64,000 nucleotides of DNA from Pseudomonas putida (GCF_022627325.1 NZ_JAETZZ010000004.1:310001-374000), one strand, 5' to 3'. Positions 10,358 through 18,211 are shown, numbered from the stretch's first letter. Notes: generated from the letters alone by a model not told the origin. Numbers and translations: made by a program.

Positions 10358-11992
10358 TTAGCCCACTGGAAATGCGGTCCGGCAGCCGGTGAAAAGATCC
10401 AGGGATGACTCGTAGACCCGCGTGTTCACCTTCAGTAGACCCAATAAAGAATGGAACAGATTGTCATGGCTGAACGCAGCATCACGCTTGGCCTGCAAAC
10501 AGCTGCCGTCGAGTTGGAACGCCCGTTGATAACCCTTGGAAAACCAGGTAATCATCGGCACATGCTTCTGCTCCTCTGGAGCAAGCATATAAGGCGTTCC
10601 GTGAAGATAAAGGTTGTATTCCCCAAGCGATTCGCCGTGGTCGGCCAGGTAGATCATGGCGCTGTCTACCTTGCCGGCGTTGCGCCGTAGCACGTCGATC
10701 AGGGTAGCCAGCACGTGGTCGTTGTAAGCGATAGTGTTGTCGTAGGCGTTGATAATGCTTTCCCGGCTGCACGTTTCAAGCGCATTGCTGTGGCATACGG
10801 GCGTGAATCGTTCGAACGCGCGAGGATAGCGCTTGAAGTACTCCGGGCCATGGCTGCCCATCTGATGCAGGACCAGAACGGTGTCCTTGTCCAGGTGATC
10901 GATCAGTGGCTGCAGGCCTTGCAGCAGGATCTCGTCCCGGCATTCGTGGTCGGCGCACAACAGCGAATCCTTATTCTTGCTGACGTCTTGCAGCGTGACG
11001 CGGTCGCAGGTGCCCTTGCAGCCAGACTGGTTATCGCGCCATATCACCGCCAGGCCGGCACGCTTGAGCACATCGAGCAGACCCTCCTGGTTTTTTGCCA
11101 GCGCCGCGTCATAGTGCTTGCGGTCCATCTTGGAAAACATGCAGGGGACAGAGACCGCGGTTTCCGTGCCACAGGAAGTGACATGGCTGAATGCGACCAG
11201 GCCGTCTTCCTTGTTCAACTCCGGCGTCGTATCGCGTGGATAGCCGAGGATGCCGAAGTTTGCCGCCCGCGCGCTCTCGCCCACCACCAGCACAGTCAGG
11301 GACTTGCGCGAGTGGCTTGCCCAACTGCCATCGAGTCGGGCGTCCTGTGCAATCGGTATGAAGGGTTGCTGCGCGGTCTTGAGCTCTTCGCGTGCATAGC
11401 TGATCGAAGCACCGATGACATTGCTCGGCACGAGCATAAGGCGCAACTCGTGATGGTTGCGGAACAATGAAGACAAGCCCTTGTAGTTGAGCAGGCTGAC
11501 GCCACCCATCAGCGATGCGCAGAGCAGAACGGTGAGGCCTTTACCCATCAGCTCCCGAGGCCACGGACGGTAGCGGATGGGCGTTTTCCAAAGAACGTAG
11601 CCAGGCAGTACACCCAGCGCCAGCAGGTAGCCCAGCAAGGTTGGCGACAGCAGGCCCTGGACCTCGCTGGTATCGGTTTGCGCGACATTGCGCATCATGC
11701 CGACATCGATCAGTACGCCATATTGGTTCATGAAGTAAGCAACACCCGCACTCATGATGAAGAGCAGCATGAGTATCGGTTTCAATGTGCGACCGAACGT
11801 GAAGAGTGTAATCAGCAGGTTGAACGCGCACGCTATCAACAACGCGAAAGCGAATCGCATCATCATGCCTGATCCATTGGGCTCTGTAATGGCGACCAGG
11901 TGCAGCCAGAGTTGCGTATTGAACCCCACCAGCATAAATCCAGTGGCAAGCATTACTACCAAGGAAGGGCGAACTGCTTTTATTTTGAACAT
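10358..11992 (-). CDS. eptA: EptA/MCR-family lipid A phosphoethanolamine transferase
   Basis: A 544-aa inner-membrane enzyme that transfers phosphoethanolamine from phosphatidylethanolamine to lipid A, leaving diacylglycerol and lowering surface charge. About five N-terminal transmembrane segments (residues 10-170) precede a periplasmic alkaline-phosphatase-fold domain. Zn site and nucleophile are visible: VVGESAR (Glu239), CGTETAVSVPCMFS (nucleophile probably Thr278), LADHGESLGE, and paired cysteines for disulfides (CSRE, CHSNALETC, CRDE). All catalytic motifs are intact, so it is probably active. It lies downstream of an orphan ColR-like regulator. The position within the EptA/MCR/CptA families, and any effect on polymyxin susceptibility, would need testing. 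Confidence 0.93.
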   Translation of the reverse strand: MFKIKAVRPSLVVMLATGFMLVGFNTQLWLHLVAITEPNGSGMMMRFAFALLIACAFNLLITLFTFGRTLKPILMLLFIMSAGVAYFMNQYGVLIDVGMMRNVAQTDTSEVQGLLSPTLLGYLLALGVLPGYVLWKTPIRYRPWPRELMGKGLTVLLCASLMGGVSLLNYKGLSSLFRNHHELRLMLVPSNVIGASISYAREELKTAQQPFIPIAQDARLDGSWASHSRKSLTVLVVGESARAANFGILGYPRDTTPELNKEDGLVAFSHVTSCGTETAVSVPCMFSKMDRKHYDAALAKNQEGLLDVLKRAGLAVIWRDNQSGCKGTCDRVTLQDVSKNKDSLLCADHECRDEILLQGLQPLIDHLDKDTVLVLHQMGSHGPEYFKRYPRAFERFTPVCHSNALETCSRESIINAYDNTIAYNDHVLATLIDVLRRNAGKVDSAMIYLADHGESLGEYNLYLHGTPYMLAPEEQKHVPMITWFSKGYQRAFQLDGSCLQAKRDAAFSHDNLFHSLLGLLKVNTRVYESSLDLFTGCRTAFPVG

Positions 11993-12179
11993 AGAAACCT
12001 ACGCGATCAAAACCTGGGGCATCAGCGCAGACCTGCGTTGATGGGAGGGCATGGGCGCGCAAGTTAGGGCATGTTTCGTGGTGTTTTTGTGAAAACGTCA
12101 GTGAAAAGATGTCTGGCCAAATGTGAACACTATCAGGTCAAGTTTCAGGCCGATGGTGCCTGGTCGGTGCTTGGGCGAC

Positions 12180-12195
12180 ATTACATTTTTTTCAC
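12180..12195 (+). promoter_or_regulatory. ColR-box-like motif between regulator and eptA
   Basis: ATTACATTTTTTTCAC matches the ColR consensus as I recall it, YYNASNNYTTTTTCAC, at all but the first position. It lies in the 267-bp gap upstream of eptA, on the strand opposite to eptA. Additional GTGAAAA sequences occur at 12089 and 12101, closer to the eptA start. Confidence 0.45.
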
Positions 12196-12259
12196 AAGTT
12201 GCCAACATCCACGCCACACTCAGCGACTTAACATTCGCAGCGGCACCCTTGATGAACGC

Positions 12260-12943
12260 TCAAGGGTCAGGGCTGCAGATCTTATAGCCATCACCGCGTA
12301 CGGTATGCAGCAGTTTTTTAGCGAACGGTTTATCTACCGCTTGCCGGATTTGATGAATATGGTTGCGGATACTGTCGCCTTTCCTGTTGTGCCAGGTCGA
12401 CCCCCACAGCAACGCTTCAAGTGTCTGACGTTTGACGATGGCGGGGCTGCTTCGCATCAGCAATTCGAGTATTTTCAGATTGGCGGAACTGAGATTGACC
12501 AGCATGTTTCCTCTATGGACTTCCAGCGTGTCCAGATCAATTTCGAGATCAAGCAATTGAAGCTTGCGGCCGTTATGTCCGGTACGCCGGAAAAGGATGG
12601 CTTCGAGCCGGGCAAGTATCTCGGCCATGGCGAAAGGCTTCACCACGTAATCGTCGGCCCCTGCCTTGAACCCCATCAGCCGATCATCCAGTTCATCTCG
12701 CGCGGTGAGCATGATGATGGCGGCGGGTGACCTCGAGCGCATGCGTAAAAGGTGGCAGATCTCATTACCATCGATGCCAGGCAACATGATGTCGAGAATG
12801 ATAGCGTCAAAGCATCCGGTCTCGGCCAAGTGCAAACCAGTCAGGCCGTCCCGTGCGCTCTCTACGGCATGCCCCCTGAGTTTGAAAAAATCAACAAGGT
12901 TGTCGTGGATGTCACGATTGTCTTCAACGATCAGAAGTTTCAT
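12260..12943 (-). CDS. OmpR-family response regulator, ColR-like orphan
   Basis: A 227-aa response regulator. The receiver domain (1-112) has the acidic pair Glu7/Asp8, phospho-acceptor Asp51 in LDIMLPGIDG, MLTARDE, and Lys in VVKPF. The C-terminal winged helix (about 125-222) ends HTVRGDGYKI. The sequence strongly recalls ColR (VEDNRDI, GLTGLHLAE, GADDY, HQIRQAVDKPF), so I infer a ColR paralogue. No sensor kinase is encoded nearby, making it an orphan that could be served by a distant ColS-type kinase. It is divergent from the first PAP2 gene and upstream of eptA, consistent with local control of envelope modification. Confidence 0.92.
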   Translation of the reverse strand: MKLLIVEDNRDIHDNLVDFFKLRGHAVESARDGLTGLHLAETGCFDAIILDIMLPGIDGNEICHLLRMRSRSPAAIIMLTARDELDDRLMGFKAGADDYVVKPFAMAEILARLEAILFRRTGHNGRKLQLLDLEIDLDTLEVHRGNMLVNLSSANLKILELLMRSSPAIVKRQTLEALLWGSTWHNRKGDSIRNHIHQIRQAVDKPFAKKLLHTVRGDGYKICSPDP

Positions 12944-13111
12944 TCGGGCGCTTTCCTAAAGGCCATGGCTAGCGTTGTCAGGTGGACTGGCTCAACAACG
13001 GGCTGGCATTTGAAGTCCTTGGCAGTCGCTGATGTGTCGACAAAATGTTAAGTATTCGTGAAAAGCCGTTGTTTGTAACTGACAAGGCGGCACGGTCCTG
13101 GGACTGACTAC

Positions 13112-13870
13112 ATGAAAAGATTCTCATTATCCGCACTACCTGTATCCCGCCCTTTCAACTTTAGACTTGCAGTCGGGCTGCCGGCTCTGGCCATGTTGGC
13201 GATGCTTGCTTGCAACGTAGCTGCCGCCGATTTTTATGTTGCGCGAATGTTCTATGTTCCTGGTCTCGGGTTCTATGGCAGGCACAGTTATTGGCTGGAA
13301 ACCGTGCTGCATGAACGTGTCAAACAGGTCGTCATCCTGTTTGCCTTGGTATTGATCGCCGGCCTGTTGGCCAGCCTGGTCCACCCGAAACTCCGGCTAT
13401 GGCGAAGACCGTTGGGTTACGCCGTTCTGACGATCGGGCTGTGCACCAGCATCGTGACGCCGCTCAAAGCACTGACCGAAGTGCAATGCCCGTGGAGCTT
13501 GCAGGCCTTTGGTGGCAGCGAACCTTACGTATCCCTGCTGGGAGACCGTGTGGATTCAGCCAAACCGGGCCGGTGCTGGCCGGGCGGGCATGCATCCACA
13601 GGATTTGGCCTCCTGGCCTTGTATTTCGCGTTGCGTGACCGCCATCCACGGGCCGGACGGGTGGCTCTTGCCGGGGCCTTGGGGCTTGGGACGCTGCTAT
13701 CGGCGGGCAGAATGCTGCAAGGCGCGCACTTTCTTTCTCACAATGTCTGGACCCTGTTGATCGACTGGCTGATAGCGGTGTCGTGCTACCGCTGGCTGCT
13801 TTATCGGCCCAGCGCTGATGGCAACGAAGAAACACCAGTGCTGGGAGGCGATGAGGTGCGCAGTGTGTAA
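13112..13870 (+). CDS. PAP2-superfamily membrane phosphatase (first copy)
   Basis: A 252-aa integral membrane protein with five to six hydrophobic segments. The PAP2 signature is present but unusual: K-x6-CP (KALTEVQCP) instead of K-x6-RP, PGGH (CWPGGHAS) instead of PSGH, and R-x5-H-x3-H (GRMLQGAHFLSH) instead of SR-x5-H-x3-D. Relatives remove phosphate from lipid A, undecaprenyl pyrophosphate or phosphatidylglycerol phosphate. Beside eptA, a lipid A or polyprenyl phosphate substrate is the best inference. It is divergent from the response regulator, so it may be a direct target. A paralogue with identical motif changes follows at 15239. Confidence 0.88.
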   Translation: MKRFSLSALPVSRPFNFRLAVGLPALAMLAMLACNVAAADFYVARMFYVPGLGFYGRHSYWLETVLHERVKQVVILFALVLIAGLLASLVHPKLRLWRRPLGYAVLTIGLCTSIVTPLKALTEVQCPWSLQAFGGSEPYVSLLGDRVDSAKPGRCWPGGHASTGFGLLALYFALRDRHPRAGRVALAGALGLGTLLSAGRMLQGAHFLSHNVWTLLIDWLIAVSCYRWLLYRPSADGNEETPVLGGDEVRSV

Positions 13871-13888
13871 CGAGCGCACTCGCTTCGA

Positions 13889-13904
13889 CACAGACTTTTT
13901 TCAC
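13889..13904 (+). promoter_or_regulatory. ColR-box-like motif before the lipoprotein gene
   Basis: CACAGACTTTTTTCAC agrees with YYNASNNYTTTTTCAC (consensus from memory) except at position 2. It lies 117 bp before the lipoprotein start, same orientation, with a possible TTCACC/TACCAT promoter downstream. Confidence 0.5.
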
Positions 13905-14021
13905 ATCCGCTTCACCGCGTCCTAATGCGTCAGCACTTACCATTCGAGCATTCGAGAACTGCCTGCCGGAACGCCTTATCGGCAAGCTAATCAGCAATCT
14001 CGTGGCATTCAGGTGCAACAG

Positions 14022-14411
14022 ATGAATATTTTGCGGTATTGGCAGCGCACCGCCTGTATGGGGGCAGCTGTCTGTTTCACGCTTGCATTGCTCAACGGAT
14101 GTCAGAGCACCAGTCAGCGCCTCCTGGCTGAAGGTTATCCGGCGCCCTTCGTCAGCGGCTTCGATGACGGCTGTGCCAGCGGTCGACAAGCGGCCGGGGC
14201 ACTGGGTGAATTCCGCAAAAAGGTCAACATCTACCTCCAAGACCCGCAATACGCTACGGGCTGGGACGATGGCTTTCGCCAGTGCCAGGCCAGTGCTGCC
14301 GCCGACATAGAGCGAAACTTGCAGCCCGAAAGCCAGGCTGATCGCGAATGGCGACATGAAAAGGCCCAGGCATGGGGCAGCACATTGAGAAAGTCGTCGA
14401 AAACGCCATGA
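14022..14411 (+). CDS. Small secreted lipoprotein
   Basis: A 129-aa protein with a lipoprotein signal peptide: basic start, hydrophobic stretch and lipobox LLNGC giving acyl-Cys27. The mature part contains SGFDDGCASGR and TGWDDGFRQC, two similar GxDDGxxxC units that suggest an internal duplication with a Cys pair. The residue after Cys is Gln, not Asp, predicting outer-membrane sorting. The function is unknown. The location between phosphatases in an LPS-modification cluster suggests an envelope role. ATG 14022 is preferred; ATG 14013 adds three residues. Confidence 0.75.
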   Translation: MNILRYWQRTACMGAAVCFTLALLNGCQSTSQRLLAEGYPAPFVSGFDDGCASGRQAAGALGEFRKKVNIYLQDPQYATGWDDGFRQCQASAAADIERNLQPESQADREWRHEKAQAWGSTLRKSSKTP

Positions 14412-14427
14412 ACAGCGGCGCCCGCCT

Positions 14428-14443
14428 TTCAGGTTTTTTTCAC
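14428..14443 (+). promoter_or_regulatory. ColR-box-like motif before the histidine phosphatase gene
   Basis: TTCAGGTTTTTTTCAC matches every constrained position of YYNASNNYTTTTTCAC (consensus from memory). TTGACT (14450-14455), a good -35 hexamer, starts only 6 bp downstream, the placement expected for an activator. It is 103 bp before the ATG at 14547. Confidence 0.55.
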
Positions 14444-14546
14444 ATAGGCTTGACTGACGTGCCATGCATGCCTCCCTACAGTGCCGCGATTCGTAGGGGC
14501 TCGCGCTTGTTTGCTGCCTGCCTCGTCTACCAGTCGGAGCGACACC

Positions 14547-15236
14547 ATGCAGCAAGGCATCATGCAGCGTCCCGCTGTTCCCCAGCGTTCACAAAAACGC
14601 CGGTTTCACTCGAGCAATTTGATGAAAGCTACGGTAGGCGCCCTCGTTGCGCTTGCTGCTGTTTGCACATGGTATGCCTCTCATACGCAGGTGTTGGATC
14701 TGAGCAGTGCGAAGGAAATGCACGAGAGCGGGATCTACACACAATGGGCCAAGGGCGAGGTGATGGTGCTGATCCGTCACGCCGAGCGCTGTGACCGCTC
14801 GCACAATGCCTGTCTGGGTGACCCGGCGGGTATTACTGTCGCCGGTAGCAAGGTGGCCGCTGATGTTGGCAAAGGGCTGGCACGGCTTGGGCTGGAGAAT
14901 GCCGAGCTCCTGAGCAGCCCCAAGGTTCGCACTCAGCAAACGGCCCGCTTCATCTTCGGCAGGCCGATTCTCACGCAAACCTGGCTGGGCCAATGTAACA
15001 AGGGGTTCGCCGACGCCGCGCTTAGCCACAAGAACAGTGGGCACAATATGGTATTGATTACCCACAGCGGTTGCATCGATCAGATGGAGCGGCACTTTAA
15101 AGTGGCTGGGGGAGAGCGCTTCAGCGCTTACGCCAGCGCGCTGTTCATCTCTGTGGCCGATAAGGGCAAAGCACGCATTCTTGGCCAGATGAACGCCAGT
15201 GCCTGGCACTACTTTTATTCCAGGGCAGGATCGTAA
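14547..15236 (+). CDS. Histidine phosphatase, Ais-like (LPS core heptose-phosphate type)
   Basis: A 229-aa branch-1 histidine phosphatase anchored by one N-terminal transmembrane segment (about residues 27-45) that places it in the periplasm. The catalytic RHAE motif has the phospho-accepting His78, and the second His lies in LITHSGC. VLIRHAERCDRSHN and the GITVAG segment recall E. coli Ais, which is thought to dephosphorylate heptose in the LPS core. That role is inferred from similarity and context. The gene is 2 bp upstream of a PAP2 gene, so the two are one operon. A start at 14481 is possible but less likely. Confidence 0.85.
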   Translation: MQQGIMQRPAVPQRSQKRRFHSSNLMKATVGALVALAAVCTWYASHTQVLDLSSAKEMHESGIYTQWAKGEVMVLIRHAERCDRSHNACLGDPAGITVAGSKVAADVGKGLARLGLENAELLSSPKVRTQQTARFIFGRPILTQTWLGQCNKGFADAALSHKNSGHNMVLITHSGCIDQMERHFKVAGGERFSAYASALFISVADKGKARILGQMNASAWHYFYSRAGS

Positions 15237-15238
15237 GC

Positions 15239-16099
15239 ATGCAGCTTTCTTACCGTACCGCCTTCTATGCATGCAACCTGGGCATACCGCTGTTGCTGGC
15301 CGTGGTCGTTTTCCTGCTATTTGATATGACTCACCTCGACCAACAGATCAGTAATTTGCTGCTCGACCCAGCGACCGGCCAATTCCCATTGCTGCACAAT
15401 CAATGGTTCGAAAAAGCGACCCACAAGTTGCCACGTGTTCTGCCGAACTGGACAGGAGAACTGGCGATCATTGGCAGCCTGCTGTCATTTGTCTGGCCGC
15501 TAACCGCGAAGTTTCCTCGGCTGGCCTCAAGCCGGTTTTTTCAAGCAAGCCGCATCGGGACTGTTTTGCGATTCACCACGCGTCATCGCCGAGACTTTTT
15601 CTACGTCGTGGTGACGTTCGCGGCCTGTACTGGAGTGATCCATTACCTGAAGAGCCATACCGGCATCTACTGTCCAGTGGAGACGACCCTTTACGGTGGA
15701 GCAGCCCCTCACAAGGAATGGTTCACCCACTTCAATTGGCTGGATAAGACCCCAGGGGGCCGGTGCTGGCCGGGTGGCCATGCCTCCAGCGCCTTCACAT
15801 TGCTGGCCGTTTATTTCGTGGCCTTACGACACCGATGGCCGCATACACGGAAGCTTCTGGTAGTTATCCTCTCGCTCGGTCTCTTGTATGGCACCGCCCG
15901 TGTATTGCAAGGCTGGCACTACATGTCACATACCTTATGGGCCGGGATTTTCGTCTGGCTAACTGCCTGGGTGAGCGCATTGTTGTTTTACGGGCGCCCC
16001 GCGTTGCAGCAAGCAGCACGGGAAAATGTAAGCCCCGCATCGGTATTCGTCATCGATGCTACTCAACCCTTGAGCAGCAAGTGGAATCGGTCTCTATGA
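15239..16099 (+). CDS. PAP2-superfamily membrane phosphatase (second copy)
   Basis: A 286-aa multi-spanning protein starting 2 bp after the histidine phosphatase stop (TAAGCATG). It shares the altered PAP2 signature of the first copy: K-x6-CP (KSHTGIYCP), PGGH (GGRCWPGGHASS) and R-x5-H-x3-H (ARVLQGWHYMSH). It is longer than the first copy because of an extra N-terminal/loop region (about residues 50-110). Together with EptA and the Ais-like enzyme it probably edits phosphate groups of LPS or recycles lipid carriers; the exact substrate cannot be read from sequence. Confidence 0.88.
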   Translation: MQLSYRTAFYACNLGIPLLLAVVVFLLFDMTHLDQQISNLLLDPATGQFPLLHNQWFEKATHKLPRVLPNWTGELAIIGSLLSFVWPLTAKFPRLASSRFFQASRIGTVLRFTTRHRRDFFYVVVTFAACTGVIHYLKSHTGIYCPVETTLYGGAAPHKEWFTHFNWLDKTPGGRCWPGGHASSAFTLLAVYFVALRHRWPHTRKLLVVILSLGLLYGTARVLQGWHYMSHTLWAGIFVWLTAWVSALLFYGRPALQQAARENVSPASVFVIDATQPLSSKWNRSL

Positions 16100-16178
16100 C
16101 GGGATGGCGCAGGGCCAACGGCCAAGCCGTTTACCGACAGGTCGTAATGCTCTGCCGCAATCCAATCTCCTCTCCCCA

Positions 16179-16344
16179 TCGAACTTCGCCATCGACGGCA
16201 GCAAATTCAAACTGAGCAGAGCGTCGGCTGCTATCGAACAGCGATGAATCAGACGATCGCGCAGCGCCGCAAGTGGCAGAGGCCAAGACTGAGCGGTTGG
16301 AAGAAAAGATCGAGAAGCTAAAACAGCAGATGCGAGAACGCTAG
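16179..16344 (+). pseudogene. Remnant of an IS1182-family transposase
   Basis: Translation gives SNFAIDGSKFKLSRASAA, ending at a TGA, and after a frame change VAEAKTERLEEKIEKLKQQM then a stop. The FAIDGSKFK motif and the following charged coiled coil are characteristic of Pseudomonas IS1182-type transposases. The segment between them is deleted. It is too short and broken to be active. It marks the right end of the LPS-modification cluster. Confidence 0.65.
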
Positions 16345-16392
16345 GGTACCTGGCGCTTCGCAACGGAGCATCGTCATGCGTGAATCCGGGGC

Positions 16393-16431
16393 AACTGAAA
16401 AATCTCCGGGTAGGTGAAAAGCCACAGACTT
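16393..16431. repeat. Copy A of a ~40-bp direct repeat
   Basis: This 39-bp segment matches 37892-37932 at 35 of 39 aligned positions with one 2-nt gap. Both contain GGGTARGTGAAAAGCCAC. In copy A the end forms an inverted repeat with 16433-16444 (GTGAAAAGCCAC against GTGGTTTTTCAC). It lies 50 bp after the IS1182 relic. Confidence 0.6.
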
Positions 16432-16466
16432 CGTGGTTTTTCACGATCTTCTGGATCGACCGGCTT

Positions 16467-16690
16467 ATGAAACAGAAGGTTAAGAGGGCGCTGGTCAGTA
16501 TCGCAGAGAACGTTATTTCATCGAAGTTGAGATTTTTTGGGAAGTGAAGCGATAGGGATGCGATTGAGCAAATTGTTAGAGAGCTTGGCAGCTACGCAAA
16601 TTTTCTCAAGAGAGCCGAAGGCGATCCATCTGTAGGGATAGGCCAATATTGGGTATCAGAAGCCATCAGAGGACTGAGGCAAGGAGTGGG
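16467..16690 (+). pseudogene. Unknown short gene interrupted by one stop codon
   Basis: An ATG at 16467 opens a frame reading MKQKVKRALVSIAENVISSK. It meets a TGA at 16545 and continues in the same frame with protein-like sequence (RDAIEQIVRELGSYANFLK, then GDPSVGIGQYWVSEAIRGL). A single in-frame stop separating two plausible halves suggests a recently broken gene. Family not recognised. The right end is indistinct. Confidence 0.3.
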
Positions 16691-16721
16691 GGAGGGGCGG
16701 GGAGCCGTTAGACACGGTTGT

Positions 16722-17060
16722 TTACATACCCGTAAAGATGTTCCGTTGCCGGCAAATCCTCAAGATGCCTTTTTCAGTGGCGTAATTCGCCGCCAGCCAG
16801 TCCAAAAAATCCTGCCTAGGAAATGTGATAAGTCCATTAAGATAATTGTTATCACTGCGGCTGAGTGGGTACAAGGCTTTGCTCTGTATCGAGTCTTCAT
16901 CCTTGATGTTTACTTTGTGAATGCGAAGTGCTTCGCGGAAAGTAATGTATGTGTTGTGGTGTTCGATAACCTTTGCTGCATCATCTTTCGTTATCAGGGT
17001 GGAGGAGATGAGTTGAATGTAAGGTACGAAGTTGGTTTTGAGGTAAACATTGATCGTCAT
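16722..17060 (-). CDS. AT-rich orphan hypothetical protein
   Basis: A 112-aa predicted soluble protein beginning MTINVYLKTNFVPYIQL, with no domain recognised. Its base composition is clearly richer in A+T than the housekeeping genes, consistent with foreign origin. No strong Shine-Dalgarno sequence precedes the ATG at 17060, so expression is doubtful. It lies between an IS1182 relic and an IS66 relic. It could itself be a remnant. Confidence 0.4.
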   Translation of the reverse strand: MTINVYLKTNFVPYIQLISSTLITKDDAAKVIEHHNTYITFREALRIHKVNIKDEDSIQSKALYPLSRSDNNYLNGLITFPRQDFLDWLAANYATEKGILRICRQRNIFTGM

Positions 17061-17436
17061 TTTGGCTGAGCATTATCAGATGGCCGCCGTTTGGCTGACG
17101 TTGCCTTGTCTCACTTCCTGTTGGTGAAAGTTGGTTGTATGCCTCGCTGCTTCCGCGGAGAAGATCTTTGGTCAAGGTAATCAAGTGCATTGATCATCCA
17201 CAGCAACTGCTGTTCTTCACTCACTGTATGATGCATTAAGTCCAAACGATGGACGTCGGTACCGCTGGTGATGTTTTGTTTACTCACCTTGATCAGCAGA
17301 AACGTCGGCTGCTTTCGAGGTCCCCGTTACTGCACGCGCTGGGCTATTATGCCGACGATACAAAGTATGCCTGCAGAAGGAAGTCTGGACGGTGAGAGAT
17401 GGCCTAATGTCGTGCACGGAGCGCGGGTAGGCGAGG
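17061..17436. other. Gap without recognisable gene
   Basis: 376 bp between the AT-rich orphan gene and the IS66 fragment. Short open frames on both strands lack family similarity. I see no RNA gene or clear promoter. Confidence 0.4.
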
Positions 17437-17881
17437 GCGTACCGGCAGGAGAAAATCTTTGGTCGCGCCGGACTGGCCATCGCTCGCTCGACCTTGGCCC
17501 AGTGGGTTGGGCAAACTGGCGTGCGACTCCAGCCACTGGTCGATGCACTGCGTGAAGCGGTGCTGAGCAAGGGCGTAATCCACGCCGATGAAACACCGGT
17601 GCAAATGCTTGCGCCGGGCGAGAAGAAAACCCACCGGGCCTATGTCTGGGCCTACAGCACGACGCCGTTTTCGGCGCTTAATGCGGTGGTTTACGACTTC
17701 AGCCCAAGCCGTGCCGGCGAACATGCAAGTAACTTCCTGGGCGACTGGAACGGCAAGCTGGTTTGCGATGATTTCGCTGGCTACAAAGCTGGTTTTGAAC
17801 AAGGCATCACTGAAATCGGCTGCATGGCTCATGCCCGTCGCAAGTTTTTCGAACTGCACACGGCGAACAAAAGTCAGCTGA
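17437..17881 (+). pseudogene. IS66-family transposase fragment
   Basis: The frame reads YRQEKIFGRAGLAIARSTLA, then HADETPVQMLAPG, VCDDFAGYK and CMAHARRKFFELH, all typical of the central catalytic region of IS66 TnpC, including the DETP acidic motif. Both ends of the transposase are missing. The sequence stops abruptly at 17881, where an unrelated oppositely oriented gene fragment begins. Confidence 0.85.
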
Positions 17882-18075
17882 ACGTGATAGCTGGAGGTGG
17901 GATTCTCTTCATCATGCTTCACATGAAGGACAGGCCAGCCATTTGATCGCCAGTGCCGCAGAAGGCGCTGGATTACGGACAAATAGCCAGGGTGGCTTTT
18001 ACCATTCCAAACAGGCTGATCGATAGCATCCTGAACATCGAGGATAATCAGTGGGATGCTAGGCGTGTCCTTCAT
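17882..18075 (-). pseudogene. N-terminal fragment of an isochorismatase-like hydrolase
   Basis: From an ATG at 18075 the minus strand reads MKDTPSIPLIILDVQDAID, then VLHVKHDEENPTSSYH. This is the start of a cysteine-hydrolase/isochorismatase family protein with the conserved Asp in LDVQ. After 65 residues it runs into the antisense of the IS66 fragment, so the catalytic Lys and Cys regions are absent. The IS66 insertion or a later deletion probably truncated the gene. Confidence 0.7.
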
Positions 18076-18211
18076 GTGGGGGCGTCTCCTTACGATGGAC
18101 GCTTAGTGTGCTGCAACGTATTCCGGTCAACAAGCAGCGCAGTCTCGCTAGGGTACCGGTGCTGACAAAGAGGCCACTAAGGAGGGGCTGATACCCCGTC
18201 AGTGGACTCCG

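Noticed and set aside
16179..17881. Intact insertion sequences
   Set aside because: Both IS1182 and IS66 pieces lack large parts of the transposase, and no terminal inverted repeats could be paired.
17404..18075. A 223-aa isochorismatase-like protein
   Set aside because: Only the first 65 residues match the family; the rest is the reverse of an IS66 transposase fragment.
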